64,000 nucleotides of DNA from Sarcocystis neurona (Eukaryota; Apicomplexa; Conoidasida; Eucoccidiorida; Sarcocystidae): positions 1,300,910 through 1,364,909 of the forward strand of contig KL647290.1 in NCBI GenBank assembly GCA_000727475.1, written 5' to 3'. The notes under the pieces were generated by a model. It saw only the letters and a list, made by a program, of their open reading frames with translations. It made no database searches and was not told the DNA's origin. Position 1 is the stretch's first letter. The number at the start of each line of letters is the position of its first letter. The position numbers and the translations under genes were made by a program. Below are positions 48,101 through 60,800 of the stretch, in pieces.

Positions 48101-50108
48101 CTACTGTGGAGGACCTGAGAAGGCCGCTTTACAGCTTGTATGTATAGAAACATTATTTCCATTTCCTCAGACATCTTTCCTTTGAGGCCCCCAGGAGAAA
48201 GAACCGTCCTGAAACGTCTACTCATAAGTAGCAACTGAGTAGTACGATGATAGCTGCAAATGTGTGAATTTTATTCCAGTATGCGCGAAGGGAGCTTCCT
48301 GCGATGTTGCTGAAGGCCTGAGAAAACGTTACCTCGGCTAACATGACCAACCGGAATATCATTATGTAAGGCGCGTGTTTTTTGCCGGAGAGCCTATGCT
48401 GTGAAAATAGGTTTTTAGCTCGTGGGAAATTTTTTTCTAAATGTGACCGCTGGGCAATTCCGCAGTAAAGTGGCATTCTCATAATTCCCGGCTGTTACCA
48501 CCGGTCTGTGCACAAGTTGCTTCTGGATACATAAATGAATACGTCTTCTCCAAAGTTTAAGGGAAGTGGAGGTGAGAGTTGCACAGTTTTGTGTTGCAGA
48601 AGTGGAGGTGAGAGTTGCGCAGTTTTGTAATGCAGAAGTGGAGGTGAGAGTTGCACAGTTTTCCGTCGCGATTTGTGTGTTTGTGTGCGTCTGTCAATTT
48701 TAAGCGGAAAGCAGCCGAGTCGAGTTTTGACAGCAAAATATCTCCCATGTTGTGTGCACGCCGTCCAATCGTCGTTGTGGCAAAAGGCTTTCTGCTGCGA
48801 TGTACAGTTCGTGCGTCTCTCCCAACGGGGTCTTCTGTTGCAGCTAAGTATTGCCGACGCCCTGAGGTAGAGCGAGTCTTATCTGAGTGAAGCCGTCTCT
48901 CTCGTTGATATAACTATCTGCGTCCCAATGGAGCTGAACGTTTTCAAAAGTTCTTGTGGTGGGGCAGGACCTAAATTTTTTAACAAGCTGGGTTTGACTA
49001 CCTCTCAATTACGTTTTGTCCGCGGCGGGGGGCGTTTTCGCGTAGTAAGGCAGGTGCCCAGTGTTACCTTTTCTGTCTACCAAACAGTGACTACTTAATT
49101 ATCAAAATAGTAATTACTCTTCCCAATAACGGTTGCCCTGCTGCTGTTCGCGTTCTTCTGCGGCCTACGGTACAGCTTTGCTGGACGTGTCGGCGCACGA
49201 CGCCTTGTGCTGACGCACTTCTCGCAGAGGTACAAGGGCGACGCGAGCCTTACGTCTGCCGTTGTGATGCAGCAGGTGGAGCAAGAAGCCTTGTAAGTTA
49301 GTATGATCTCGTATCTGCGTTTGCGTGCGTGTCTCTTTAGACATGTGTAAAAAGTTTTTCGGCTCTGGGCGAACGTACTGCTTGTCAGCAGCGTGTGTTC
49401 AAGAGCCACGAAGGCTGTCCGTGGCCAACTGAGCTCCGTTCTCCCACGAGACAGTACAGTGGTACCTGGTCCATCCCACAGTAGCGGCGCAGACCTGCAC
49501 TTGACAGTGCCGTCCGCATAGTCGATAGTCGTGTTTATCACTGAGTGTTCCATCTGCGCTCTGTGAAAAAGAAGCCTGTCATTGTCTTTTAGCCATATTT
49601 TTGACTAAAATATTGTGAGACGTTTTCAGTGTACATCTCTCTGTCGTTGGCTTTCGTACGTGCCTTCACACGGAGTTAGATGCGTGCTGGGACTGAGGTG
49701 CCTCTTTCTCGTCTTGTAAGTAGTCTTACAGAATTGTTTTCACCTGCAGATTTTTACATGTGCACTCTAAGAAGGTGATACCACATACGCACACGGGGGG
49801 ATCAGGTCGTTTATTACGCCAGGCTGCCAGACTGGTTCCACCCTCCCTACGTGGGTCGTTCGTTCTGTAATTGCAGACAGGTTTACTAATGGCTGACGCT
49901 TCCACGTGTGTGCTTTGGCGGTGATGTTTGTAGAGAATCACTCCTGCGCGCTGAATGCCGCGGCAGCTCCCAATTAAAGCGGCTTGACGTGGTGAAAGAC
50001 CGCACGGCTGCAGCAAGGTGTACGGAAAAAACGCACTCTTCACCTCTCCAAGTTCTGGCAGCTTTTGATGGCCTCGTGTTGCACATCCCTCAGCGCAGGG
50101 GCCTGTGA
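36128..50108 (+). CDS. tRNase Z (tRNA 3'-end processing endonuclease)
   Basis: A zinc metallo-beta-lactamase-fold nuclease that removes 3' trailers from tRNA precursors. Phase-consistent exons: 36128-38569, 39650-40477, 40999-41340, 42509-42610, 45971-46123, 47040-47210, 47579-47874, 49176-49292, 50018-50108; about 1513 residues. Motifs in order: LRFLGTGSMQSS joined to LSRNTSAILF; FDCGGG; zinc-binding HLHGDH (1103-1108); EIYGPQGLR; YRVHEF; HIVPTVGYVVEE; NLMPGESYTFPDG; CLDTC (D1329); IHESTL, formed across an intron; GHSTAALAG; LVLTHFSQRY; and a C-terminal AFDGLVLHIPQRR. Oddities: an Ala-rich insert of about 250 residues between FDCGGG and HLHGDH, a Ser/Asn-rich insert between IHESTL and GHST, and Leu for the usual Gly before D1329. 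The first 780 residues are low complexity and may hide introns (a GTAAGC donor at 37,544 suggests one). The leucine-rich N-terminus (24-50) could be a leader or a CTG by-product. The donors of exons 4 and 5 and the start of exon 9 are the weakest points. Confidence 0.85.
38570..39649 (+). other. tRNase Z intron 1 with sense-strand CTG repeats
   Basis: Donor GTACGA to acceptor TTTTCCCAG. CTG triplets on the sense strand cluster at 38,590-38,620, 38,740 and 39,250-39,530; a TA run lies near 39,410-39,430. Confidence 0.7.
40620..40825. repeat. TA/GATA simple-repeat cluster in tRNase Z intron 2
   Basis: TATA, GATA and GTATA runs lie between the exon ending near 40,477 and the acceptor at 40,998. 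Confidence 0.85.
41341..42508 (+). other. tRNase Z intron 3: microsatellites then long pyrimidine tract
   Basis: It begins at a consensus GTAAGT. TA/CATA and GA runs occupy 41,460-41,850. From about 41,860 to 42,508 the sense strand is strikingly C/T-rich, ending in the TCTCTGCAG acceptor. Confidence 0.75.
42611..45970 (+). other. tRNase Z intron 4 (3.4 kb), same layout as intron 3
   Basis: GT and CATA runs lie at about 42,830-43,030, GATA/GTAGAT runs at about 45,080-45,215, and a pyrimidine-rich tract at about 45,400-45,960 runs up to the acceptor. Within the intron, 43,430-43,510 looks exon-like: an ATG, the frame PQDYQLHTASEVWRELLS, and a GTAGGT donor. I could not place it in the tRNase Z chain. 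Confidence 0.6.
48565..48664. repeat. 36-base tandem repeat, 2.8 copies, in tRNase Z intron 7
   Basis: Copies start at 48,565, 48,601 and 48,637, and share AGTGGAGGTGAGAGTTG at their left side. They are nearly identical, with few substitutions. The repeat lies between the exon ending at 47,874 and the exon starting at 49,176, and contains a donor-like GGTGAGA in every copy. Confidence 0.95.
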
Positions 50109-52243
50109 CACATCTGTGCTGAAGAAGCGGGTTTTTTAGACTGACGGTTGGAGAGATTTCACTACACCGTTGCAGGCAAGCTGGCCGTGGTAGGCGGCGT
50201 CAGCTTTCCATACCCTCTGCTGCCGACAAGCGAAACCATTACGGATGTTTGGTTGTGGATCCGAGCGTCTGTGCATGTTCGCTGTCGGACACTGAAAAAA
50301 CTGTAGTACTGGCGACAATAACTGGTAACGGCGTGGTTGACAGTCCCGTAGAAGGGAAATTAATGCAACAAACCCACAAAAATCAGTCTGTTTCCCGCCT
50401 GCACATCCACTACCGCGTGAAGTTGCTCAGAATAAGATTCGGCAGAGCTGACAACGGAGAGTAGCACGTCAAAACCATAACCGGTTCAATTGCTTTGGCT
50501 GACTTGCACAATGGAGACTGGCATGACGCGATTGTGAATAAGCCGCCCAGGCACTGCGAACGTGCAGCACGACAGCGCGGCTCAAGACGTCATAACGGGT
50601 AGATCTACGAGTGGCAAGCGAGATCTCCTTTATGAACGGGCGTCACCTTCGATTGCGTATATAAGTCGCATATTGCTATCGATGTATGAGGCACTCTCCG
50701 CTACAATCACGTGAATGAAAAAGCAGGCCCAAGCATGAAATAAACCGCGTAGATACTTGGGTAAAATGGTATGCAAGTTCATAATTTAGTTAGCGTCACG
50801 CTAAATCTTGAGGCTCCACAATCTCTCCCCTGATAAACAGTTTGTGATTCCTGCGGTGGACTTTGAACTAGAATAGAGAAACTGGCACTGTCGCCGAAAT
50901 CTGCGAGTGGCGTGTTCACAGCTGTGCCATCCGGATGGTAACGATTGCCGAGCTCCTCGTCTGGTGTGCACGGCGGAAACGCTCACGCAGTTATTCACGT
51001 ATTCACAGGTTCTTTTAAGACGGTGGCGGAGACGTTCTCAGCAGGTTCAAATACCTTCGTTGCAATCAACTGATGAATAAGGCGTAATGCAGAAGGTTTA
51101 TTGTCCTGACACACAAGACAGCATCGCCGCAGGATGGACGTTAAACCGTTGTTTGTAGCATCTCAGTGGACCGACTTTACACAGTTTGTCCTCAACTATT
51201 TTTGCATTGGTGGTTTCGCAAGGTATAAGGCGTGTCCGCGCACGAAAACGGTTAAACATAAAACGGGGATGGTATGTATGTCTTAGGAGTGTCCGCTGCC
51301 AAAGTAGTATACCCGAATTAATCGTTCAAGAGCTGAAAATCTCCAGAAAGGAGACGCTGGAACGTAATGTGAGTCGTCATCGGCTATGGTAATTAAACAC
51401 GTTGCCGTCTTTGTGTGGGGCAACATAGCATTTCAAATGCGGGGCGTCCACTCCGGTTGACCCGCTTTCCTTCTTTTGAGAACTGTGACAGACTTTCATG
51501 TTATAACCCTTCAAGGTAATAAGGTCGGTTAGCGTTTGCGCTAAAAGCCTCCTCGAAGGCAATCTGTGAGCGCGTGTGGACAGCCCAGTGGCGTCCAAGT
51601 TCAAAGTGGCGAGCAATGCTGAGATGAGGCCGACAAGCACAATTCCAAAGTGTTCTCTTGCGAGGTCTCTGCAGACCTGGTAAAGTCAAAATAAAGGTGC
51701 TTCGTCAGATGCCCGGAAGGACAACAGGACGCAGGCTAAATGGTCTACCAATGAAAGTGCCACCTTACGTAAAATCCTGGAAAAGATAAGTCATGATCTA
51801 TTCAGGAGTCCTGAAACCAGAACAGTTCAGCGGGCTGTCGGTTACCTGCGAAGGCAGCTTCCTCTTCAGAAGTGGCCTCCTCAGAAACTACTCACTTTCT
51901 TGTATATCCGTTGCCACACTAGCGCGAAGCGTCGAGCCGGGGTCTTCGCCTTTTTACGTACCCACATCAGTGCATGAAGAAAGAAACACAATCAAACAAG
52001 ACACAATACAATATAGTTGTGGTTCTCGGGGCCACACCACAGTGCTGTTGAATGTAGTGGATGTCGTGTCCCTTCCAGCGTATCAGCTCATCCTGTATAA
52101 TGTGACAACGAGTAAGAAGTCAGCGACACGCATGGAAGATTAACTTGTTAGACGGCACTACGTCAGTCCATTATTGGAGACCAAAGCGAAGACGCACCGG
52201 GGAGCCCGTCCAAAGCGGATATCTTTGTCAGCGTTGTCTAGCA
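50109..52243. other. spacer between tRNase Z and the Dpy-30/GAF gene
   Basis: Frames do not exceed about 116 codons. One with an ATG at 51,793-52,143 has no recognisable feature. This spacer should hold the tRNase Z 3' end and the promoter of the next gene, but I see no motif I can defend. Confidence 0.55.
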
Positions 52244-55200
52244 ATGAGCGCGACAGTCACACCACCTGGCTCGGTGCCAGGCGCCGCGCCAGATCTCGCG
52301 CATTCCGCAGGAGCAAAGCGTACTTTGGGATATGATGATCACGTTGAGAACCCTTCTTCTCCTGCGAAAGGAAAGGCACTTGTTGAAATTCTGCAGCGTC
52401 ACCGAGTTGTACAGGCAGAGACCAACGAATTCCTTGAAAAAACGGTTGCGAGGCCGCTCTCCCAAGGCCTTGCCGCAATGGCCCGCAAACAACCTTTCGG
52501 TAGGGATTCACTCCTTTATGTCTTTACCTTTTCCCATTTCTTGTGCCCCGGGAGGCACACTGAAATTAATACGCTTACTAGCGAGTGCTTCTTCAGCCAA
52601 ACAGCAAGGTGCTTCTGGAAACTGTGTTGGCCATATTGCTATGGAACGCCAGCAGTATGCAGTATCCCACACATGCTACACGTTCTGAAAGGACTCCAAC
52701 AGCCACGGGATACCTGTGCATAGCGCGGACCTGCTCTGGATGAGTGGGTACGGAGCAGAATATGTGAACGCTACATACCTTCTACGACAAGTCTCCTTTA
52801 CCATGGCGACGACTCGACTGCCACTCAAAGCGTGAAATGGCTGTACGTTTAGTCTACGTGCGCATGCGGGACGCCTGAATACTTAGATCCCGTTGACTAT
52901 CTAGTCCAGTGGCTACGCCGGTATGCGGAGAATGAAGAGAGGAAGAAGGTGCTAGCTGCGGAAAGAGCGGTGAGAAAATTCAAGGACAGGTACAGTGCAC
53001 ACTGAGCTGAACACTCCTGTCACACTGAGCAATTTCACCCGTCTCTTCAAAAAGAGGGACTACAGCTACCTGTTCACACCGCAACGAAGACAACATGCCT
53101 TGCAATTGAAGCCGCGTTCCCGCGTCACAAAACAGAAGCTTCTTTATGACTAGGCCCTGAACAACACTTCCTAAGAGGATACCGTCAAGTGCAAAGCTTC
53201 CCTGTTGTCTAACATTGACTCTGCAGCAACTGGTAAAGGATCGAGCAGAAATAAAACTTAAGCGGAAGGACGAGCTCCGCGTCGAAGCCGAAAGGGCTAC
53301 AACGTACGACAGCGAAGGTCTGACAAAGGAGGACAGAGCCGTTCTGGATACACTAGAAAACACTATTTGGATGTCAGAAAAGGAGTTCCAGCGAATCCTG
53401 GACTACTTAAAATCTGCATTAGGTGTTAAAGCGGCATACATGATGCAGCTATACGGCGAAGGAGACTCTAGCGGTGCAGTGCTTCAATATGTTGGCGCCG
53501 ATAGCGAAAGCATGTTTCTGGTCGACATGACACTGAAGGAGGTAAATTATACATGCACACTTACGGGAATTGCCTCAGAGCAGGTGCCACAATTCTTGTA
53601 AGTCTGAGGTGATAATGACACAGAAGGCGAGAGGTTCAGTCGCGTGGAAGCAAATCATCCAGGCTCCTATTTTTTCTCTCTTATTATCGTAAGACTTCGA
53701 GGGGAGTGCAGGGGGGACTCTCCACATCTCTGTGAGTGCTCTGTGGGACGATTTCCTACGCTGCGTGACACACGTGGAAACGTGTACAACTTGGAAACCA
53801 CGAGACAGAGTGAGAGAGTCTTCCTGTAACCAGGTTGTGGGTAACTTACGTCAAAAGCAGGTCGAACCGATCCATTTGCCTTCTCACGCTGCCTGTTAGT
53901 ATCACGATCTGGCACAAATAATTCGGATCCAAAAATCAGTTCCATAATTTGTCTTGCAGGATGAGGGAGTAGTATGGGATGCCTTGCCAGAAACGATCGA
54001 GCCCGAAAGATCCCTCAGCGAGGACAGTACGGATTCAGACAGCGATGACGATATTTCCGATGAGAAAGAAGAAAAGAAGGAGAGTGAGACACAATCGGAG
54101 AGCGCAGATAATAAGGACACACAGGCTGAAGGAGATCAACCGAAGGGCAGAGTTGGAACGCCGCTTATTGTCGCCGACGTGATGGCAGACGAACGAGTCA
54201 AATTTTGGAAAATGGTGAGGCCTGGTAGCCTCGCGGCTGTTTCGCTGATATTTGAAGATCCGGCCAACAAAGTCAACGTCGACGCCATGAGAGAATATCT
54301 AATCGAAGTGCAGAATAGAGAAAGAATTATTGAAGAGGAAGAAAGCGCCCGCAAGCAAGCGGCCTCCACAGGTGCGGGCGCAGGCGGGATCTCCTCGTGT
54401 GACCCAGATTAGGGTTGCAAATCTGGGAGGGCGAGGAGAGTCACAGGCGCTTACGTCGTTAACAGCACTGAAGAGACACCCGCTTCTTTGTGTGACGGGG
54501 AAGGAACTGTGTCGAGAATTATTAGCTTAAAAGTACTGGATAGGGGCGCATCTTCGGCGCCTTCGCTGTTCCATTGTCTCCTAGTGTTTTACCCGGAAAG
54601 TGGTGAAATCGCTAGCACACTAGCACACGGCAGACTTCTCTGCTGGACACCTACACGTGGACGGGTCTTCTTAGACGTTCTACGGAAATATGCGAGCAAT
54701 AATTTCTACCGCAGTCCAGTTGCTCTTCGTTCCAAAGCGGGCTACACATCTTGTCCTGGATCACTGTGCTGTTCCAGAGCATAGAAAGTCTCTCAGCAGG
54801 AGAAGTTCTATGTCGAGTGGCTTGCAAAGTAAAAGAACCACGCTTGGAGGCGAAGCGGACCCTGAGGCAGACAACTCTGATGTAGAGGGAGACTACGAGC
54901 GGCGAAAAAGCGAGACAGAAGACGATAAGGAGGCATTGCCTCCCCCTGTCGCACCTCCCACGTATACACACACCACAGTGAAATTGGTTTTCTGTATCGA
55001 CACTCTGGGTATGGATGAAAGAGTCTCTCCACAGGCGGTCACAAGGCTGTCAAAATTCGTCGAAGCAATCAAGAAGCACTGCATTAGAACGCGACTTGCA
55101 GCCGTCAGGGCCCAGGTGCAGATCCACATCTCGGAACGACAAACACCGTGTGTATGGATGTCATTAGCGATCGAAGCAAATGGCGTGTGGAACGTACCGT

Positions 55201-57457
55201 CCTGTGGTCGACCCAGTACGTAGGGCCCTCGGGTCACACTAGATGGCATCGACTCATGGTCAAATCTTCTTTCCACACTCCCTGTGTGGCTCCGCATCCT
55301 CAGAGGCACTCTGAGGCTTCGCCGTCATATTCACCAGACACACTCACTCTATTAGCGGAAAGTTCTGCCTGTTTTCTCTGCTTCGGTTGAAAACTGGGAT
55401 TCTGCGCTCGAAAGGCAGAGAACAGCATGGATGAAGAACGGAGAAAGGAGCGCGCGTATGCAATCGAAAAAGGCTTGGAGAAGGTAGAAGCGCAAGCAGC
55501 TCCAGATATAGATGCAGAAAAAACTCTTGCGCTCGAGCGCCTGGAAGCGAAGCTCCAGCAAGAAAAGGAGGAGCGCGTCAAGCGCAAGCAAGCGCAACTG
55601 AAGCAAGCTGAGGACAAAAAGAGACGCCAGTTCGAAAGGAAGCGAGCAGCGTACGTAAGGCGACAACAAAAAAAGAGTGAGGTGTCAGAAGAACAGCAGC
55701 AAAGCGATGCGGAGGGAGAGCACTCGGAAGATGCGGAAGACGGGGAGGAAGAACTCACAGATGGTAGAGCCGAGGACGATGACGAAGGGCCAACCAGCGA
55801 CCGCCAGCGCGGGACAGGAGGGGAGGATGATGAAGCAGGAGGGGGTAAGACAGAGAGGGAAAGCGCTGAGGAGGAAGGTAATAGCGAACCAGATAAGGAA
55901 GAACAAGACGACGACGACTTCATGGAAATGCTAGACCCGACCTTTTTTCTGGACGAGGCGGAGGCGAAAGTCAAATATGAAAAGACTTGCGAGTTCGTGT
56001 GCCAGCAACATGGAGGTTTACTGAATGAAATGGGTAAGTGAAAACGGCCTTCCTATGTAAACAAGGTCTTTCCAAGGAAACGGCTACTACGGGGACGAGC
56101 ACACGCTCCACGGAATACCGAGAAGCAAGCCTTGCCTCCAGCCTGTTTTCCTGTGTGATTCCGCGTGCTCTCGATTCCTGTATATACGAGAGCTTGTGCC
56201 TGGGTGCCTGTTTTGCAGAAAGTATGTTTATTCCACTCACGGCATCTGCCGAGCCGATTTTGGCTGCCTGTCTGCTTTTGTTGGGAGAGCGTCCGGGCTC
56301 CCTCCGCATGAATTCGAAGGCGCCCGAAACGGACTGGGACTGGCAGAAAATGCGCAGCAGGCTGGGTAGCTCTTTCGTGCAAAGGCTCTCCAGTTACAAG
56401 CCAGCAGGTATCTCCACAATCTAGAGTAAATACAGCTTCGCACTTCGTTCTACTACACAGACGCACAAACATGAGACCTCCTAGGCACGTTCCGCGCTTC
56501 CCTAATTACGTCTGCCAGACTGGCGATCACTTGCACAATTGCTGCGCGAAGGACATGTTTTTTTGAAAGAAGTGAGCTGTCTTCCTCCACAAAAATGGCA
56601 CATCGTCCTGCCTACGGTGTATCTTGTTTTTTTCGGTCACGGTAAGAGGACACTACGTCGTCCCTTGCGCTCACATCTGTTGTCGAAAACGAATGGCAAA
56701 CATTACAGGTCACATGAGTGAAACAAGCGGTGAGGATCCGACCACCTGGAACTGTGTGTGAAGCGAATACCTGGACGGTGTCCTGCGCATCCTGTGAAAG
56801 TCGCGACTATGCTTTCGCGCAGCACCTTGCAGGAAACCTGTGCCAGCTGCAGAGAAGGGCTCTATGATCACAGCAGTCTTTCTTGTTTATCGTGTGCGCA
56901 GTTCCCCGCCTGCCGCCGTCTTCCAATGCCTCGCCAGCGGACAAAGATACAGTACTGTTGTATCAGATAGCGCGGATTGTCGAAGACCTAGCGACTCTTT
57001 CTGAGGAGACAGTGCCTCTTATCGAGATGTCCCCGGCGCTTTTTCTGCTGGAGAGATGGGTTAAGGTAAATACGCTGAAAGTTTCACCTGCTGCATGCCA
57101 GGTTACATAGGGACATATTGATGCCTCTGCCACAGACCTGGATGTAAGTCATTCTGCCAAACGCCTCTAGCGGTGCGCTTGCGTAACGCAGTTACAGAAT
57201 AACAACTACTGGTAAACTGACAGGCTTCAAAATCGTCGCGAGAACACGCCCGGCGACTCTACTCATCGTATCCTCCTTTCCCTTTGACAATGCAGACTGC
57301 AGTCGAGTACCGCCTAAAATATCTCACAGTGACAGCTGCCACTGTTCTTCGTGACGCCAAGCGCAACAAAAGACCACCGCCACGACTTGAAACCGAAGTA
57401 GACATAGACTTTCAAGACATTCCCCTTCCCTCGGTGCTCCTCTCGACAGACGCTTAG
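52244..57457 (+). CDS. Dpy-30 motif and GAF-like domain protein, radial spoke-like
   Basis: Nine phase-consistent exons: 52244-52499, 52887-52969, 53227-53541, 53960-54371, 54715-55115, 55415-56033, 56219-56407, 56902-57065, 57296-57457; 866 residues. A Dpy-30 dimerisation motif (about 63-100) is rebuilt across intron 1: EFLEKTVARPLSQGLAAMA then PFDPVDYLVQWLRRYAE. GAF-like segments follow: about 160-218 (QRILDYLKSALGVKAAYMMQ); about 300-340 (RVKFWKMVRPGSLAAVSLIF), after an acidic Ser/Asp/Glu linker; and KLVFCIDTLGMDE in exon 5. Exon 6 is a long charged coiled coil with an acidic tail. The C-terminus (696-866) is helical, with LLLLGERP and an aromatic DWDWQKM. The Dpy-30 plus GAF combination is known from Chlamydomonas radial spoke protein 2, so an axonemal role in flagellated microgametes is inferred. 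A further small exon between 54,372 and 54,714 is possible. Confidence 0.8.
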
Positions 57458-57806
57458 CAGGCGTTGCAAAGCACGAAACACACATACCACTCTCTGGTTG
57501 ACCAGAAAACGCAGCGCTTTCTTCTGGGTCATTCTCAACAGCGTGTTCCTCTGGACGCAGCCCATTCGAGCAGACCCCGTCCCGGTGAATGCACAAGAAG
57601 TGGCGACGCGAACAGTTACCAGGTACAATACAGTACCTGTAACCTGAACAACTGATGATACAAAGAGTGACGTCATCTTCGTCTCTCCCCTGATCGCCTT
57701 CAGTTGCAACATAATTTGCACAACTTTCCCACTTCCCTACTTAGATCTGTAGTCAACTGATTCTTCCCTGATAGCACGAAGGAATCCCAGGAGCGGCAAG
57801 GGCCGC
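57458..57806. other. short shared 3' region of two convergent genes
   Basis: 349 bases separate the stop codons of the plus-strand Dpy-30/GAF gene and the minus-strand HAD-like gene. No terminator-like element is evident; both 3' untranslated regions must lie here or overlap. Confidence 0.7.
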
Positions 57807-60800
57807 TTAACTTGCAGGGTGCTCAGGCACTGAAATGTCCTGTACGACCGTGTCTTCTTCTCCAATAAAGCCGCACCAGCGCAGCCAGCGCCTCACTTTG
57901 TAGTCCTCCATCCACTCCGGGGGGCAGCTGGTGTAACCGTGAGTCCACTGCCGCGCAGGAATATTCGCGGGGGTGCTCATGATTTTGACGAGCTCCATAC
58001 TGTGCTTCACGTATTTGATCCTGTTAAGACAAAAACCAAAAGTCACTCTTTGTCTGTCGCCCCTGTCGCTACATCAGATACAGTAGGTCTCCGCTGCCGG
58101 GTGGTGGGACGGTGGAATAACGTCTGTCAAAGAGCCACTGTGACCAATGCTCCTGTCCTGAAAAGAGACCCCTACGAAGTGACATGATAAGAACATTTTC
58201 ATTTTGTGTTACAGCAGGGCATGCCCACCCGCTAGCGAGAAAAGCAGCTGCCTTATCTTCGATAGTTGAGTGCCCCCACTCGCAAAAATACAGGCGAAGC
58301 TGGCGTGGCCTGCGGTGAGAATGGCACAAACACGCGAGGTCGTCGCGCAGGTATGGAGCACCAGCGTCAGAAAGGACGGCTACGGGCAGCACGTAGTCTT
58401 CTACGGGAGGACAACTAGATAGAACAGCTCTTACATTAAGGAATCGCGCAGTGCGAGGAGGCTTCGCACGCTGCCGTCAACGACGTGAACGGGCTTCCAG
58501 GCGTTTTTCCCCGCGCGCCAGCCACGCAGAATATACCTTAAGGCCGAAAGTTTGAGGCAAGCCGTCTCTTCTTCTTCCTAAAACCAGAAATCAAATATGT
58601 TCGGTGTGTCGACGCCGTATTACGCTGACAAAAAGGGAATTCATTGAGCAATTCTGACCCTTCTACTAGCTGGGAAGTTGACAACGTTCTTTTTTCCTGG
58701 CCGCAGCAACCTATTTTCCCGTGATCCCCTGGCTCCACGCCGTAGCGTAGAATGTGCACGCAACAAGCAAAGAAAGTTGATCCTTTCCGCAAGGCGAAAC
58801 ACAACTTTCGTTTAAAACGCAAGCACACCGCCTCCTCCAGAACTCATACTAAATGCTGGGAACGTGGCCTTTTCACGACACTCGGTGCTTCACGCTTGGT
58901 GAGAAGCTTTCCGCTGCTGATGCGCACGGCAGAGCAGATGTTGCCATGTCTTACTCTTAAAGCAGAAGGTGTGAGAGTGCAGCCTTCCTTCTCAGGGGCC
59001 CCTTCAGTCGACGCCCGTTCTCGCTGGCGCTCAGCGCACTGATTTTTTTCAGCCGCTACGAGCTGCTCCATGGTGTCCCGCCCGTAGACGTGGACGAGCC
59101 TGGCTGCTTCCACGTCTGCAGCCGACAGCCCCATCAGACGCAACATTGATAGGACCTCAGCGGACTCTTCCCATACCGAAAGGATGTGCACCGGGCGACG
59201 CCAATTCTACGTGCAGCAGCCAAACCGCAGACACACGTGCAACAATTTGCCTTCTCTGCCCGAAACTTCAATATTGTGTGAAGTCAACTAGGACTACACA
59301 GTGGTACCTTGATTACATTGTTGCAGAACTACAGGATAGCTTCGATCCTGAATACGTACTCAGGAATCGTACTGTCCACTCACCGCGGAATAAACAGCTC
59401 TCTGTGTGGCAGCAACTTACGTTGATGTGGTTGTTCAAACACCAAATCGCAGCTGGGTTGAAGCCTTCGTAGATCCCCAGTCTGTCAGCATCAGTCGGAC
59501 CGATATGCGTCAAAGAACCGCGGTACTTCACATGCTCGTTCCAGCTTTTACTGTTGGCCATCTTCCATGCCGCACGGGCGTGATTGAAGGCCTGACAAGG
59601 TCACAAGAAATGAAACGGTCTGTTGCCGTCTGAAATTCTTGGCCTACACAGAAGAACTGCGGCTGCCCCGACGGGACAGATCTCGCTTTCCGCCGATACA
59701 GAGACTGTCGGCCACCTGCAAAAAAGCCTCCTTATCAAGTAGAAAACCAGGGAAGACAGAGTTCATACCACTCTCTCACAGCTTTACGCGCACTCTCAGT
59801 ACAGCTTCCCACAGGAATGCAACGCGTAGTGCACACGCACGTCTTGGTACTCAGGCACGTCTTGGTACTCACAGACACAAGTAGTATTAGATGATATTGT
59901 TGTAATCTAATGACAAGACAGCTTTCTAATCAGCAGGTCACGATATACGCTTCTGCACTTCATGATTCAGTGTAATATCCAGCTCAGGCAATTTCTCTCG
60001 TAGGTAGCATTTGAAACTGAAATTACCTGGTCAAGCCACGTTAACTCATCCCGACTGGCAAAACAAAAGCGAATACCTGTTGAAGTTCAGCCTCGGTCGT
60101 GTTGTAGCGTTTGTAAAGAGCAGCCCTCTCCCCGTTTGCCTCCCACCCTTGCAGCGATCGAACCATCCACGGGTACGCGGTGTCGTCTCGAGTTCCTGTT
60201 GCATCCGCTGAGCCGCGGCAGAATTTAAGGGTATCTTGAATGTTGAAGAAGTTCCCACTTTTGGTCACTAGCCACATCTTTTCTGCAGCTTTCATTTTCT
60301 CCCATTTGTCTTGAAAGCACTTCTCGTTGCGCTCTGCAAATGAGTCGATTGTGGACCCACGCCTTTTCTCCTCGTACGTCAACAGCTCCACAATGCGCCT
60401 CATGGCTACCATGAAGTCAGGGCTGCCCCGCAGGGCAAGAGATCTCCGAACGTCACGTATCCGCGCCTCCAACCACGCAGGACACTCCACCCGAGCAAAT
60501 CTCTGCGTCGAGAAAATTTCCGCGAAACGGTGACCAACAGCTGCACCCGCTGAGGGCGGGACAGAAGTTTCGTTGTCACTCTCGGCGGCACGAGGCTTTT
60601 GTGGTCCTTTGATTTCTGTCCCCTCCTGAAGACTACGATATACCAGCGGGGTGGCAGTGGGGTGACACCGCGACCTGCCACCGGATTCGTCAGTAGCGTC
60701 ATTCTTCTGTTTTTCCAGGTGCTGCCAGGCATGAATGGCTGTATGGGTCACTTCTCGTAGATTTAGCTGAATCACCGTGTCAAAGTCCAGCACGTAGACA

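Noticed and set aside
58069..58440. Alternative continuous reading through the exon 4 to exon 5 region of the HAD-like gene
   Set aside because: It would need a 20-base intron or a frame that meets a stop upstream. Splicing at 58,435 and 58,309 keeps phase and gives a coherent motif IV region.
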